From an uncultured Saccharospirillaceae bacterium (GTDB lineage Bacteria; Pseudomonadota; Gammaproteobacteria; Pseudomonadales; Oceanobacteraceae), in contig CANNFT010000004.1 of assembly GCA_947503895.1 (NCBI GenBank), positions 186,001 through 250,000 of the forward strand: a DNA stretch of 64,000 nt. Direction: 5' to 3'. Position 1 is the first letter of the stretch; each line of letters opens with the position of its first letter. Positions 43,958 to 56,100 of this stretch are shown piece after piece. The notes below the pieces were generated by a model, which worked only from the letters and a program-made list of their open reading frames with translations, was not told where the DNA came from and searched no databases. A program made the position numbers and the translations under genes.

Positions 43958-46900
43958 ATGGAATCGAATAAAAAACGGACTGCGCACTTTAAGAGTGCGC
44001 TTGCTGCTTGGTTTTTCCTGCCGATCATTTGCATTGCCCCAATATGCACAACCGTTCAAGCAAATGAATACAATCATATTTCGGGAACGAACAGTGCCGA
44101 TCAAATTTCGGGCACGGGTGTAGCCGATGCAATATGGGGATACAATGGCGCAGATGAAATCAGCGGTGCAGAAGGCGGTGATTATATTGATGGCGGACAA
44201 GGCAACGATATATTACAGGGCGAAGCTGGCGAAGATTATTTTCCAGGAGATGAAGGCGACGATTATATCTATGGGGGACCTGGAAACGATTCACTAAGAG
44301 GTGGTCTGGGCAATGATACGCTTCAAGGGGGCACGGGTGGAGATCACTATGTGTTCGCACCAGGTGACGGTCAAGATACGATTAATAACGGAGACAGCGA
44401 TGGTGTCGACGTACTCTTTTTCGAAGATTCGATAACCTCTGACACGCTAAATTACTTTCGTGTAGGTGACAATTTAGAAATTAGAGTGGCTGGGTCAACT
44501 GACAAAGTCACGGTGGTAAACTGGTTCTTAAGTCAAAATTATGAAATTGATTATTTGAGTGGTGGAGAAAGCAATGCTGCCATTCCAGCAGCTTACGTGT
44601 CATCTCAAGCCGTAGTTGATAATTCTGGCGGTGGCGACAATGGCGGTGGTGATCAAAACCAGTCGCCCGTTGCGAACGCTGGTAGTGATCAGGCGGTTTA
44701 TGTTGGTGAAATAGTGATTCTTGACCCAAGAGGATCCACTGACCCCGATGGAGATGCTATCAATTTTGCGTGGACATTGTTAAATGGTAGTGGTATTACA
44801 CTGGGCTCCGGTCCAGAAGCCAATACAGCTCAATTTACAGCGCCTATAGTTAATCAAGCCACCAACTTAGTTTTTCAGCTGACCGTAACGGACGCAGAAA
44901 ATAATGCAAGTACAGACCAAGTTGTTGTTACTGTTAGTCCTGAGCCTGGACCTAATCAAGCACCCATTATAGATGCTGGGTCAGATCAATCAGTACTTTC
45001 TGGTGATCAAGTTACTATTGATATGAGTAATTCATATGATCCTGATGGTACACCGCTAAACTCAGTGCAAATTGGCCTGTCCGCTACAAGATTTGTATCC
45101 ATTCAAGGTCAAATGTCTTACTCCCCACCTAAATACGTATTTACAGCACCAGAGGTGAGTGCTGAAACTATTGTCACACTAACCTTTACTTTTATAGATG
45201 ACCAGGGAGCTCAAGGTTCTGATTCAGTCAACGTAACGATTAATCCAAGCAATGGAAATCAAACCCCGATCGCTAATGCGGGAGACGACCAAACCGTTTC
45301 CAGTGGCAATCCTGTGTTAATCAATGGCAATCAATCGTACGACCCCGATGGTGATGCGCTCACACTAGAATGGTCCGTCGTGAGCGGGCCAGTGGTTGAA
45401 CTTACCGAAGCCAGAATATTAAACAGCTATGTATTTGTTGCACCACAGGTGTCTGAACCGACAGTAATTGAATTCAGTTTACAAGCAACGGATACCGGTG
45501 GTTTGTCTAACCAGGACATATTGCGGATCACCGTAAAACCAGCAGAACATATAAATCAAATTCCCGTTGCGAATGCAGGGGCAGATATTACTGTTACAAG
45601 CGGCAGAAAGGTTGTATTAGATGGGAGAAATTCATTCGATCCAGATTATGAAGCCATATCGCTTAACTGGTCGGTGGATGGTGATGCATTTGAATTAATA
45701 GATGGAAGTATCGCAAACACCGTGGAGTTTACAGCACCAGATATGAATGTTCCTACCTCATATTTTGTGCGCTTGAGAGTCGCAGATCCATCTGGCGCAA
45801 CAAATGAAGACACAGTATTAATCACAATCAATCCAGATCGAAATCCCACCGCTGCAGCGGGCCGTGATCAGTGGGTTACCAAAGGTTCAAAGGTCATATT
45901 GGATGCTCGATCATCTAGTGATCCAAACGGTCAAGCATTAACGTATAGCTGGCAGGAGCAATCGACCGATGACTTAGTGATTAGCCCATTCACTATTCAC
46001 GGCGTATATGAATTTATAGCGCCAGATGTCACTGAAAATAAAATATATAACCTAGAGCTTACGGTCACCACTACCGATGGTCGTTCAGAAACGGATGTCA
46101 TCGCAATAAATGTGTCTCCCGAGCAGGTATCAATGCTTGACCAAAAACCTATTGCAAATGCCGGTACAGATATTGTGGTGGGTAATGGTGAAAGAGTGAG
46201 AATTGATTATTCCCAATCTTATGATCCCGATAATAGTTTTTTACGCTCTAGTTGGTCCTTTCCTGGTGGGTTCAGTAATCATGATTTTATGGATGGACAA
46301 ATTCTTGAAATCGATGCGCCGACGGTTGAGCATACATCAATATTTATTTTTACTTTAACAGTGACAGATAGTATTGGACAGACTGATACAGATATCGTGC
46401 GTGTAACGGTGACAGGTACAAGTGGCGAGACATTAAACTCAGCGCCACAGGCGAATGCGGGATTAGACCAAACGGTTAATATCGGTGAATTGGTTGTTTT
46501 AGATGCAAGTGAAACAGCAGATCCGGAATATGACGACTTTGCAGTGAGCTGGTCGTCTATTACGGATACTTCTATTGATCTCACGATTAACCAAAACACC
46601 AGCATCGTCTCATTTATCGCACCGGAACAACAATACACCAAAGATTTAACGTTTAAGATGACGGCTGTTGATTCAGAGGGTAATGAATCCAGTGATGAGG
46701 TGACAGTCAAAGTACTGGGCAGGGAGGCACTTCCTTCGTCTAACATACCTTCGGCTGATGTAGTGGTTGTCATGGATGAGTCAGGTTCTATGACCGGTGA
46801 GCAGCTTTGGATCAGTGAAACGATTCGTCCGCTTCATGACTCATTAGTGGCGCGAGGCATTGGTAGCAAAGCCATGGAAAACCGTTATGGTTTGGTGGGC

Positions 46901-49900
46901 TTTGGCCCGAATGCCTACTCAGTTAAAACGATTTCCGTAGGCGGACAACAATACGGCTCTGCCCATGAATTTATTTCTGCAACAGAGACTCTACAAGCAG
47001 AAGGTGGACTGGAAGACGGTTGGTTGGCAGTCTCCCATGCCTTAAATACCTATCACCATCGAGGGGCATCAGCACTCAATATTATTCTTGTAACAGATGA
47101 AGACCGTGACGAAGCGGATGCGTCTGTAAATTACGACAATACATTGGCCAGTTTGAAAGCACATAACGCATTGCTCAACGCAGTGGTGAAAGCCAAATTC
47201 TATTGCGGTGATGGTCGTGAAGCCATTGGTATGGATGCTTCGGGTTTGGGCTACTTGGCCAACGGTCAAGGTGGATTTGAAACCTGTTCCAATGCCCGAG
47301 TGGAAAATTATTCAGACGATGCCAATGCCGCAACGACGGTTGAAGATTATGTCAATTTGGCAATTGCCAGTGGTGGAGCAGCTTGGGATGTCATGGCATT
47401 GCGCTTCGGAGGATACTTTGCTCAATCGTTTACGCAAGCCATTATCGATATTAAAACGCAGGAAATCAGTTCTCAGCTACCGCAAGGAAAATACCAAGCC
47501 ATTATTGATGCTCATCCAAAACCAGCGCAAGTCAATGAAATAATCTCGTTAGATGCTTCACGTTCAAAAGCAGTGGAAGGTGAATTAGCGATAACACAAT
47601 ATGAGTGGGATCTGGATAATAACGGCAGTTTTGAAACACAAGGCGTGAACGCTTCAGTTTCATTCCCGCAAATGGGTACATACCCCGTAAGGTTGCGCGT
47701 CAGCCATAATGGACAAGGCATTAATTCTGATATCGTCACAGTAGATTTAATCGTAGCAGATGCTGACCTTATTAATCGTTCTGCAGTGATAACCAGTGAG
47801 CCTGTGACGCATGTATTAGATACACAATCATATTCTTATCACATAACTGCACAAGACCAACACTCGGATGTGACCTACCAGTTGATCTCACAAATTGATG
47901 GTATGGTCATTGATGCCATCACGGGAGAAGTGACGTGGGATGAACCTGTAGAAGGTGAACACGAAGTCAGAGTACAGGCGGTTGATGATGAAGGTTTAAG
48001 TGACATACAAATTTATACATTGTATGTGATACATGAAAACCGGTCAGCAATTATCACATCTAATCCGCAAGTAGATGCATTTGAAAATAAATTATATACC
48101 TATCAAGTATTTGCGTGGGATCCGGAATCAGAAAATATGTTTTACGAGCTGATTACGTCGCCGGAGAATATGTCAATAGACTCAAACACTGGTGAAATAG
48201 TTTGGTTGCCAACCATTAATGATATAGGTGGGCACACTATTAACATAAAGGTATCTGACCCATGGAACAAAAGTAATATTCAGTCATTTACTTTAATGGT
48301 GGATAATGTTAATGACAGGCCAGAAATTAATTCACAACCGATTACCACGGCCACTGAAGATCTACCTTATCAATATGATGCGTCAGTGCATGACTTAGAT
48401 ATTGGTATTGATAATGACGAGCAGCATAGTTATGTATTGACGCTAAGCCCCGAAGGTATGGCTATTGATTCAGTGTCAGGAAGAATTACTTGGGTTCCAA
48501 CGAATGCACAGGTAGGAAATTCAACGGTTACTTTAAAAGTAACTGATAATGACGGATTAACAGATACCCAGACGTTTACCGTTAGCGTGATTAATGTAAA
48601 TGATAAGCCAACAATAGATAGTGATCCTGTCGTTAGTGTTGATGAGCGTGGTAATTATGTTTACCAAGTGGAAGGTAATGATCAGGACAATGGTGATCAT
48701 ATTCAATATAAACTCGTTGCTGGACCAGAAGGTCTGGTAATGGATGATAATGGTCGTATTAGTTGGTTGCCTACTGCGGAGAATATTGGAGATCACGTCG
48801 TTACAGTTTCTGTTATAGATTCTACTGGCGAAGAAACAATTCAATCCTTTACGTTAACCGTGAATAACACGCTAGATGCGCCAGTCATTACATCAACAGC
48901 ATTAACCTCAATTAATGAAAGAGAAACTTATTCATACGATGTTGAATCAATGGATTATGACGTCGGAGATGTAATTACTTACTCTCTGATTTCCTCACCT
49001 TCTGGAATGAGTGTGGATCCAGCAACAGGTCTAATTCAATGGACGCCTCAAAAAGAATTCATTGGAAATCACAATATTGTCGTTGAGGCAAAAGATCAGG
49101 CAGGACTCTCGGACCAACAGGCATTTACGCTTCAGGTCATTGATGTGAATGAGCAACCAAGCATTGTAAGTGATCCGGTTATTTCAGCCGATGAAAATGC
49201 TAATTACATCTATGAAGTAAAAGCAGAGGATCCGGATATAACGGGTTATCTAAGATATAAATTGACTAAATCACCGTGGGGTATGGAAATAAATGCGAAC
49301 ACAGGATTTATATACTGGAAACCAAGTGTATCCCAAGTAGGTGCTCACGAAGTAACTATTAAAGTGGAAGACCAAGGTGGACTTTTTGATGAGCAAACGT
49401 ATCAGTTAACAGTCAATGATCTTGGAAATGCACCTTATTTTATAACAACTGCGCCAACTAGCTTTTATGTCGGTGATACATATTACTTTTATGAGGCTAA
49501 GGCGACAGATAAAGACCCGGATGAAACGTTAACTTATAGCTTGCTCACATTCCCAGATAATATGAGTATCAATAAATCAACGGGTAGTATCATATGGATG
49601 CCTAGCTCAAATCAGCAAGGGCAGAACTATGTATCCATTCAGGTTGAGGATTCGACTGGGTTAACTACCGTGCAAAACTTCAATATTAAAGTGTATGGTT
49701 CAGTTTCAGCTAATGATGCGACTTACTCAACTGATGAAAATACAGCGCTTGATGTTGAGCTTGTAGCGACGGATGCAATTGGTGATCTATTAACTTATAA
49801 AATATCTCGTCTACCTGAAAACGGTACTATTGTTGGTGAAGGTCAAAATATTATTTATTTACCAAATGAACACTTTGAAGGCCAAGATACCTTTGAATTT

Positions 49901-52900
49901 ACCGCAGCAAATTCTTATCAAGATAATGCTACGGGTGTGGTAACAATCGATATTATTCCTAAAAACGATCCGCCAAAAATCTTGAGTAAACCTAATACTA
50001 AGCATGTGCTTGGTCAGGGCTTCGGGCCTGCTCAACCAATGATTGCAACAGACTGGGAAGATGTTGGGTTAGATAGTGCTAGTAACGCAAATTGGCAATT
50101 TGAAGATGAAGGTCTTACAACCCGTCAAACAGCTCATCCAAATGCCGTGGGTCTTGTTTCAGATTTCGATATGGCAAATTCGATGATCGAAGGAACTTTT
50201 GAAGTGGAAAGTACGGGCGATGATGACTGGATTGGTTTTCTAATTGGTTACCAAAACAAACAGCAGCATTATCTTTTAGACTGGAAACAAAACTACCAAG
50301 GCTCTGCTGTACGAGGGATCGCGTTCAGAAAATACGATAATCCAATAGAAAATGGTGTTGTGACCGGACAGTATTGGAATAATGTATCCGATAGTACTTT
50401 TGAAAGGCTCTACTATAACGATGTTGCACGACAAGACTTGGTTGAATACAAATTACAATTAAGTTTTATCAACGGCACAATCACCGCTGATATTACCAAT
50501 GGTGTGGAACTTGTAGACTCAATCACAGTGAATGATTCGACTTTCACTGATGGACGATTTGGGTTCTACATGCAATCTCAGGAGCGGGGTGTATTCAGTA
50601 ACTTTGCCATTAGCTATTTTGGTGACAACTCAACCTATAGCTATAACGTTAGAGCGATGGACCCTGAGGGAGGTGTACTAACTTACAGTCTGAAACAAGC
50701 ACCAGAGGGGATGCAAATTGATTCCGCAACAGGGAAAATCACTTATACCACCTCAAAAGAATTGGCTGGTACCTATACGGTCGAAGTAGAAGTAGCCGAT
50801 GATCAAGGCCAAACCGATACGCAAGTGTTTGACTTGGTTGTTACGGATGAAATGCCAATCATCATGAATAAGCCATTGAATGTTGCGAATGTTGATCGCC
50901 TGTATGAGTACAAGGTAAATGCATTTGATCCTAACGTGAACGAAACACTCGAATACCGTCTGCTGAATGCACCTGAGGGTATGAGCGTTGACAAGCTCAC
51001 GGGCTTAGTCAGTTGGGTGCCTGCACTACAAGATGTAGGTGAACATGCAATTAACTTAGAGGTATTCGATCCAAAAGGTAATTTTGATCGAATTGAATAT
51101 ACGTTAAATGTATCTGAGCAAGCGTCAAATACCTTACCCGAGATTACGTCGATTCCTGTAACAGAAGCCAAAGTCGGTAGACATTACTCTTACGAATTGC
51201 ATGCAATTGATGCTGACGGGGATGCCTTGCAGTATGTAATGGGGGATTATGTTCCGCAAGGAATGCAAATGTTTGATGGGAAAACAGTTACCTGGACTCC
51301 GCGTAGTAACCAAGTACAAGCGCACGAAGTGACATTCATTGCTCTTGATTCGAAAGGTGGGGCGACAGAACAAGTTGTGGTTATTAACGTAACGGATTTG
51401 GCAGATAACACAGCACCTACAATCACTTCATCCCCTATCGTGGATGTGTTCGATGGAGCTGAATATCAATATCAAGTTCAGGCAACTGATCCAGAAAATA
51501 ATGCAATTAGTTTCATTCTATTGAAGCGTCCAATTGGTATGACCATTGATAAATCGACGGGATTAATCAAGTGGACTGCATCGACAATGCAAGGTGAATT
51601 CGCTGAAGTCGAAGTGCAAGCGACGGATGAACATGGAGCTAAAGATGTTCAATCCTTTACGTTAAGTATCAAGCAACCACAAACGAACTATCCACCAAGT
51701 GTAACCAGTAATCCTACGGCTGTTGCGACAGTTGGTACGGAATACACTTACCAAGTTATTGCTACTGATCCTGAGAATGAAGCGATTTCTTATGAATTAG
51801 CCAGCAGCTCATCGGGTATGTCTATCGATAGTAACGGCCTATTCACTTGGACGCCTACAGCTGATCAGCTTGGGGATCATGAAGTGGTGATCTTGGTAAA
51901 AGACACTTATGGGTATGCCTTACGTCAAAGCTTCATTTTAAAAGCGACGGATACCAATGCCGCACCACAGTTGACGGCGGCAGTGCCAACAAGCGTATTT
52001 GCGGACAGCGAATGGAGACACCAATTCATAGCAACAGATGTTGATGGTGACACGTTGACGTGGGGATTAACGGGCGCTATTGGCGACATGGCAATTAGCG
52101 AGTCTGGGGAATTAAACTGGACACCAGATGTAACGTTAATTAATCAGCAAGTTACGTTCTCGGTGTGGGTACACGATGGTAGAGGACTTCAGTCAACAGC
52201 CGAAATTACGGTTACTGTTCAAGAAGATCTGGGCAATGTAGGTAATCCGGGAGACCCTGATCATCAAGCTCAACCAAATACAAATCCGCAACTAGGTGCT
52301 CTCAACGCCCCGTATGCCTATATCAATTTACCTTGGACATTCCAGGTAGAAGCTACTGATGCGGACAACGATACGTTGACATTTAGCTTAATGGGAGCGG
52401 TTGACGGGATGAGCATTTCATCCACTGGATATTTTACTTGGACACCATCTTCTGACTGGGCGGATAAGTCCGTTACATTTGGAATTTCTGTTTCCGACGG
52501 AAAAGGCGGTCATGACGGAACGTTCCTGACGGTGCCAGTGAACTATCGGGATAATGCTGCGCCTAGTATCCAAAGTGCTCCAACTTTACACGCAAAATTA
52601 GGTGAGACTTACCGTTACGATATTATTGCGACTGATATAGAGAATGACTTGGTTTCATTTGAATTGGATCAAGCGCCACAGGGCACACAATTATCTGTTG
52701 ATGGAGAGCTTACTTGGGATGCTATGAATACAGGCTCTTATGATTTTGCTGTCTGGGTTAAGGATGGAGAAAATGAGGTTCTGCATACTTGGAAAGTGCT
52801 TGTTGTTGACGGGAATGGAACGTTGTTTATTACGTCATCTCCGGAAAAAAGAGCGAAAACTGAAGAGTTATATCAGTATCAATTGGAAGTCATCAATATT

Positions 52901-53113
52901 GGAAATCACCCAGTGACATACAGTTTGGTAGGTGGGCCAGCAGGAATGACCATAAACGACTCTGGGCTTCTGACCTATCAAGCAACAACTAATTTGTTGG
53001 GCATCAGCCAAATTCAAATTAAAGTTGAAAACGACCAAGTGGATAGTGCAGAGCAAGACTTTAACTTGCTAATTACCGCACCTGGTCCATATAGCCGTCG
53101 TCTATGTCAATAA
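43958..53113 (+). CDS. Giant secreted multidomain adhesin-like protein (RTX, PKD, VWA, cadherin-like repeats)
   Basis: A 3051-residue protein with a signal peptide (1-35, ending VQA). Order of domains: RTX calcium-binding nonapeptide repeats at about 40-125 (GGQGNDILQG, GGPGNDSLRG and others); a Gly/Asn linker near 225; seven PKD/K319L-like domains (each with ANAG.D..V..G..V.L......DPDGD) to about 920; a von Willebrand A domain from about 932 with the metal site DESGS; one more PKD domain near 1180-1270; seven He_PIG/cadherin-like repeats (GM.ID..TG.I.W.P); a tandem cadherin-type domain near 1920; a thrombospondin-C-like beta-sandwich at about 2031-2224; then nine more cadherin-like repeats. 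No sortase, autotransporter or PEP-CTERM anchor is seen at the C-terminus. Likely a cell-surface or matrix adhesin. Confidence 0.9.
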   Translation: MESNKKRTAHFKSALAAWFFLPIICIAPICTTVQANEYNHISGTNSADQISGTGVADAIWGYNGADEISGAEGGDYIDGGQGNDILQGEAGEDYFPGDEGDDYIYGGPGNDSLRGGLGNDTLQGGTGGDHYVFAPGDGQDTINNGDSDGVDVLFFEDSITSDTLNYFRVGDNLEIRVAGSTDKVTVVNWFLSQNYEIDYLSGGESNAAIPAAYVSSQAVVDNSGGGDNGGGDQNQSPVANAGSDQAVYVGEIVILDPRGSTDPDGDAINFAWTLLNGSGITLGSGPEANTAQFTAPIVNQATNLVFQLTVTDAENNASTDQVVVTVSPEPGPNQAPIIDAGSDQSVLSGDQVTIDMSNSYDPDGTPLNSVQIGLSATRFVSIQGQMSYSPPKYVFTAPEVSAETIVTLTFTFIDDQGAQGSDSVNVTINPSNGNQTPIANAGDDQTVSSGNPVLINGNQSYDPDGDALTLEWSVVSGPVVELTEARILNSYVFVAPQVSEPTVIEFSLQATDTGGLSNQDILRITVKPAEHINQIPVANAGADITVTSGRKVVLDGRNSFDPDYEAISLNWSVDGDAFELIDGSIANTVEFTAPDMNVPTSYFVRLRVADPSGATNEDTVLITINPDRNPTAAAGRDQWVTKGSKVILDARSSSDPNGQALTYSWQEQSTDDLVISPFTIHGVYEFIAPDVTENKIYNLELTVTTTDGRSETDVIAINVSPEQVSMLDQKPIANAGTDIVVGNGERVRIDYSQSYDPDNSFLRSSWSFPGGFSNHDFMDGQILEIDAPTVEHTSIFIFTLTVTDSIGQTDTDIVRVTVTGTSGETLNSAPQANAGLDQTVNIGELVVLDASETADPEYDDFAVSWSSITDTSIDLTINQNTSIVSFIAPEQQYTKDLTFKMTAVDSEGNESSDEVTVKVLGREALPSSNIPSADVVVVMDESGSMTGEQLWISETIRPLHDSLVARGIGSKAMENRYGLVGFGPNAYSVKTISVGGQQYGSAHEFISATETLQAEGGLEDGWLAVSHALNTYHHRGASALNIILVTDEDRDEADASVNYDNTLASLKAHNALLNAVVKAKFYCGDGREAIGMDASGLGYLANGQGGFETCSNARVENYSDDANAATTVEDYVNLAIASGGAAWDVMALRFGGYFAQSFTQAIIDIKTQEISSQLPQGKYQAIIDAHPKPAQVNEIISLDASRSKAVEGELAITQYEWDLDNNGSFETQGVNASVSFPQMGTYPVRLRVSHNGQGINSDIVTVDLIVADADLINRSAVITSEPVTHVLDTQSYSYHITAQDQHSDVTYQLISQIDGMVIDAITGEVTWDEPVEGEHEVRVQAVDDEGLSDIQIYTLYVIHENRSAIITSNPQVDAFENKLYTYQVFAWDPESENMFYELITSPENMSIDSNTGEIVWLPTINDIGGHTINIKVSDPWNKSNIQSFTLMVDNVNDRPEINSQPITTATEDLPYQYDASVHDLDIGIDNDEQHSYVLTLSPEGMAIDSVSGRITWVPTNAQVGNSTVTLKVTDNDGLTDTQTFTVSVINVNDKPTIDSDPVVSVDERGNYVYQVEGNDQDNGDHIQYKLVAGPEGLVMDDNGRISWLPTAENIGDHVVTVSVIDSTGEETIQSFTLTVNNTLDAPVITSTALTSINERETYSYDVESMDYDVGDVITYSLISSPSGMSVDPATGLIQWTPQKEFIGNHNIVVEAKDQAGLSDQQAFTLQVIDVNEQPSIVSDPVISADENANYIYEVKAEDPDITGYLRYKLTKSPWGMEINANTGFIYWKPSVSQVGAHEVTIKVEDQGGLFDEQTYQLTVNDLGNAPYFITTAPTSFYVGDTYYFYEAKATDKDPDETLTYSLLTFPDNMSINKSTGSIIWMPSSNQQGQNYVSIQVEDSTGLTTVQNFNIKVYGSVSANDATYSTDENTALDVELVATDAIGDLLTYKISRLPENGTIVGEGQNIIYLPNEHFEGQDTFEFTAANSYQDNATGVVTIDIIPKNDPPKILSKPNTKHVLGQGFGPAQPMIATDWEDVGLDSASNANWQFEDEGLTTRQTAHPNAVGLVSDFDMANSMIEGTFEVESTGDDDWIGFLIGYQNKQQHYLLDWKQNYQGSAVRGIAFRKYDNPIENGVVTGQYWNNVSDSTFERLYYNDVARQDLVEYKLQLSFINGTITADITNGVELVDSITVNDSTFTDGRFGFYMQSQERGVFSNFAISYFGDNSTYSYNVRAMDPEGGVLTYSLKQAPEGMQIDSATGKITYTTSKELAGTYTVEVEVADDQGQTDTQVFDLVVTDEMPIIMNKPLNVANVDRLYEYKVNAFDPNVNETLEYRLLNAPEGMSVDKLTGLVSWVPALQDVGEHAINLEVFDPKGNFDRIEYTLNVSEQASNTLPEITSIPVTEAKVGRHYSYELHAIDADGDALQYVMGDYVPQGMQMFDGKTVTWTPRSNQVQAHEVTFIALDSKGGATEQVVVINVTDLADNTAPTITSSPIVDVFDGAEYQYQVQATDPENNAISFILLKRPIGMTIDKSTGLIKWTASTMQGEFAEVEVQATDEHGAKDVQSFTLSIKQPQTNYPPSVTSNPTAVATVGTEYTYQVIATDPENEAISYELASSSSGMSIDSNGLFTWTPTADQLGDHEVVILVKDTYGYALRQSFILKATDTNAAPQLTAAVPTSVFADSEWRHQFIATDVDGDTLTWGLTGAIGDMAISESGELNWTPDVTLINQQVTFSVWVHDGRGLQSTAEITVTVQEDLGNVGNPGDPDHQAQPNTNPQLGALNAPYAYINLPWTFQVEATDADNDTLTFSLMGAVDGMSISSTGYFTWTPSSDWADKSVTFGISVSDGKGGHDGTFLTVPVNYRDNAAPSIQSAPTLHAKLGETYRYDIIATDIENDLVSFELDQAPQGTQLSVDGELTWDAMNTGSYDFAVWVKDGENEVLHTWKVLVVDGNGTLFITSSPEKRAKTEELYQYQLEVINIGNHPVTYSLVGGPAGMTINDSGLLTYQATTNLLGISQIQIKVENDQVDSAEQDFNLLITAPGPYSRRLCQ

Positions 53114-53124
53114 GGAATTCGAAT

Positions 53125-56100
53125 ATGAAAAATAAAGCATTATTGTTTGCCTTGCGTGACTGGACGTCAGTCATGCGCTCTACCGCAGCTTTGGTATTGG
53201 TCGTATTTTCGTGGGTGATGTTTTCACCCGCTGTATATGCCTTTTATTCACATGGTGTTGAAGAAAGTCAGTCCAAAGATACATTTACGCCGTTAACTGA
53301 GTCCTTAATGGACTCAGTGGTGGAGTTGCAATCGAGTATTCATGAGCAGCATGAATACTTGGTAGGCTCTTCTAAAAATGTTCCTGAGAATACAGTTAAT
53401 GATTTTTATAGGGGTGTTGCCAGTCTGCAAAAATCAATACTGGAACAGGAAAACAATGTTCGAGAAAACTGGCCAAACCCAGAGCAAGTATACCCTGAGT
53501 TTTCAGGATATTCGGACCTATTAAAAAATAAGCTGACGTCATTGGAAGATGAGCGCAAGCAAAAATTCCAAAAGCAAATGGCACGTGTGCAATATGCAAT
53601 TAACCGAGTTACTTCAGCTAAGCATAAGAGCAAAGAAGAAACTGCGAAAGTGCTTGAAAGTAGCTTGGCGACACTGCAAAAAGTGGGTTCAAATAAAGTG
53701 ACGCACAGCTGGGATAATGAGCAACTTCCCTTTGGTACCCTACCAAGCGCCGCAAGAGAACCTTCCTCATCACCAGAAGAATTAATGAAGAACCTGAAAA
53801 TTGAGGTCAGTGAAGAGCAGGCTCAATTAACGAGCCATGAAACGAAAAGTATGGCGAAAGGTATGATGCGATCATTTTCAGTATTAAACCAGCCGGTTGC
53901 TAATACTGCAGAAAACAATGCTGAAAACTTAGCCGAAGATATTGAGATTCAATTTAGTGATGAAATCAAAGCCAAGGTTCAAGAGCTGAATTACGACCCT
54001 GTTCAGATTTATAACTGGGTTTATAACAATATTAAATTTATCCCATCTTATGGTTCACTACAGGGCGCGTCACAGGCTTTCGACTTAAAAGCCGGTAACG
54101 CGACGGATACATCCAGTATTCTTATTTCTATGCTTCGATACGCTGGTGTTGAAGCGCGATATAAAATCGGAACCGTGGAACTCGATGTAGATAAAGCTCG
54201 TAACTGGGTTGGTGGTGTGGATTATGCTGACTCTGTTCAAGTGCTACTAGGTCAAGGCGGTATTCCGAATGCGCTGATGATTTACGAAGGCGAAACGAAA
54301 GGCATCAAGCTAGAGCACACTTGGGTAGAGGCTTATATCAATGACACTTGGGTATCGTTAGATCCAAGCTTTAAACAATATGAATTTAAAGAGGGTGTCG
54401 ATCTTCAAAATGCTGTTCCATTCGACGGCAGCGATTTAGCTAGTCAAATTGAAGGAAGCATGACATCCAATGAGGAAGAAGGCTGGGTTCAGGGCATTGA
54501 TCAAAGTGCCATTGAACAAGCTATGGTGGGCTATCAGCAATCACTAGAAACCTTTATCAACGAAAATCACGCTGATGCAACTGTTGCTGATATTTTAGGC
54601 GGGCAGGCAATTATTCAAACCGTTGATACTAACTTGCCCAGCTCTCTACCGTATCAACAAGTGGTGACAGACACGAGCTTGTCAAAATTACCTGAGTCCA
54701 TGCGTCATAAGTTCAAATATGAACTGAAATATACCAGCTTAAAATTGGAAGATTACACAGCAAATTTGGCTGGCAAAGCACTGGCTGTTTCATTTAAACC
54801 CGCGACAGAAGCGGATGAGCAAATTCTTTTAGACTACCTTCCTGAGAATATAGAAAGCGAAGCGGATATTCCAAGTTCTCTACCCTATGGGCTATTCAAT
54901 GTCATCGCCGAATTTACAGTCGATGAGCAGGTGGTGAGCATCAGCGGTTCAGTGCCCTTAGGTTACGAAATGAAAAACGAATTAGGTTTTTACAGCCCAA
55001 GATTTGGATGGGAAACAACATCGAATCCAATCATAGCAGCAGACTTCCAGGCCGTTGCTATGGACTTGCAAGGTGTTTCCCAGTCGCAGCTAAGTGAGTT
55101 ACAAGAACGATTGAAAGCAACTCATGATAAAATCGAACAAGCTTCGCCAGATATAGCAAATAATATTGAATCAGAATCAGTCGAAATGCTTAGTAAACTA
55201 AGCAAGCATGAATTAATGGGAGATCTACTCCAGCTTGGTGCAGTTGGTTATATGGGGATGACAAATTACCATGCAGCCATCTTAGCAAAATCCTCAGAAG
55301 TAATTTATTTTAGAGAACCAAGTTATGGAACATTTAGTAGCTCATCACATCTAGATTATTTCTTTATGCAGCCCAAAAATGTTTACTTCGGCGCTGCGGT
55401 AATGGATATGGACCGAATGGCAAATTCGGCTGAATGTAGGTCAAACTGTTGGGGAGATTGGAGTGATTTCAATCAGAAATCAGGAGCAATGATGAGTGCA
55501 CTTGAGCACTTAATACCAGAAAAAATATTTTCAAGCAATGGAAGTCCAAAAGAAGCAGTGTCAGCAGTAAAGGCTATTTCAATAGCTAATTCTATGGGGC
55601 AAAAGACTTATACACTAAATACCAAAAACTACTCGAGCGTTAGTCAGTATATACATTTTCATTCTAGTGAAATGAGAACAGAAATTAACAGTGCTATTTA
55701 TAGTGGTAAGACGGTGATTCTTCATGACTCACCAATTGACTATCAGGGTTTTAGTGGAATGGGTTACATTATATTAGATCCCGAAACTGGAGCTGGAGCA
55801 TATAAAATTTCTAGCGGTGCAAATGGGGGAAGTTTATCAGACGCCTTTAATACGCTGGCAGTAACGCTATTAGGATTAGTTGATGGTTTTCTTGCTCATA
55901 TCGGAAAATTAGGAGATATTTGGTTTTCCGAAGGTCTTAAACATGCTAAAAACCTTCTTAGAGCTTCTTTGCTTGCGGGAATATTGGCGCTTTTTGCAAC
56001 AGCTGCATCCATATTATCCTCCGGAACTCTAGGCTGGAATGAGCTAGGAAAAGCATCAGTGGCATTATTTGCCTTTGCGGCAACAACCTATATTATTGGT

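Noticed and set aside
43958..44400. Type I secretion (RTX) substrate
   Set aside because: The RTX repeats follow an N-terminal Sec signal and no C-terminal RTX signal or nearby type I secretion genes are visible.
47700..53000. Possible CRISPR or DNA-level tandem repeat
   Set aside because: The periodicity is at protein level (cadherin-like domains of about 90 residues); the DNA copies are strongly diverged and there are no identical short repeats with spacers.
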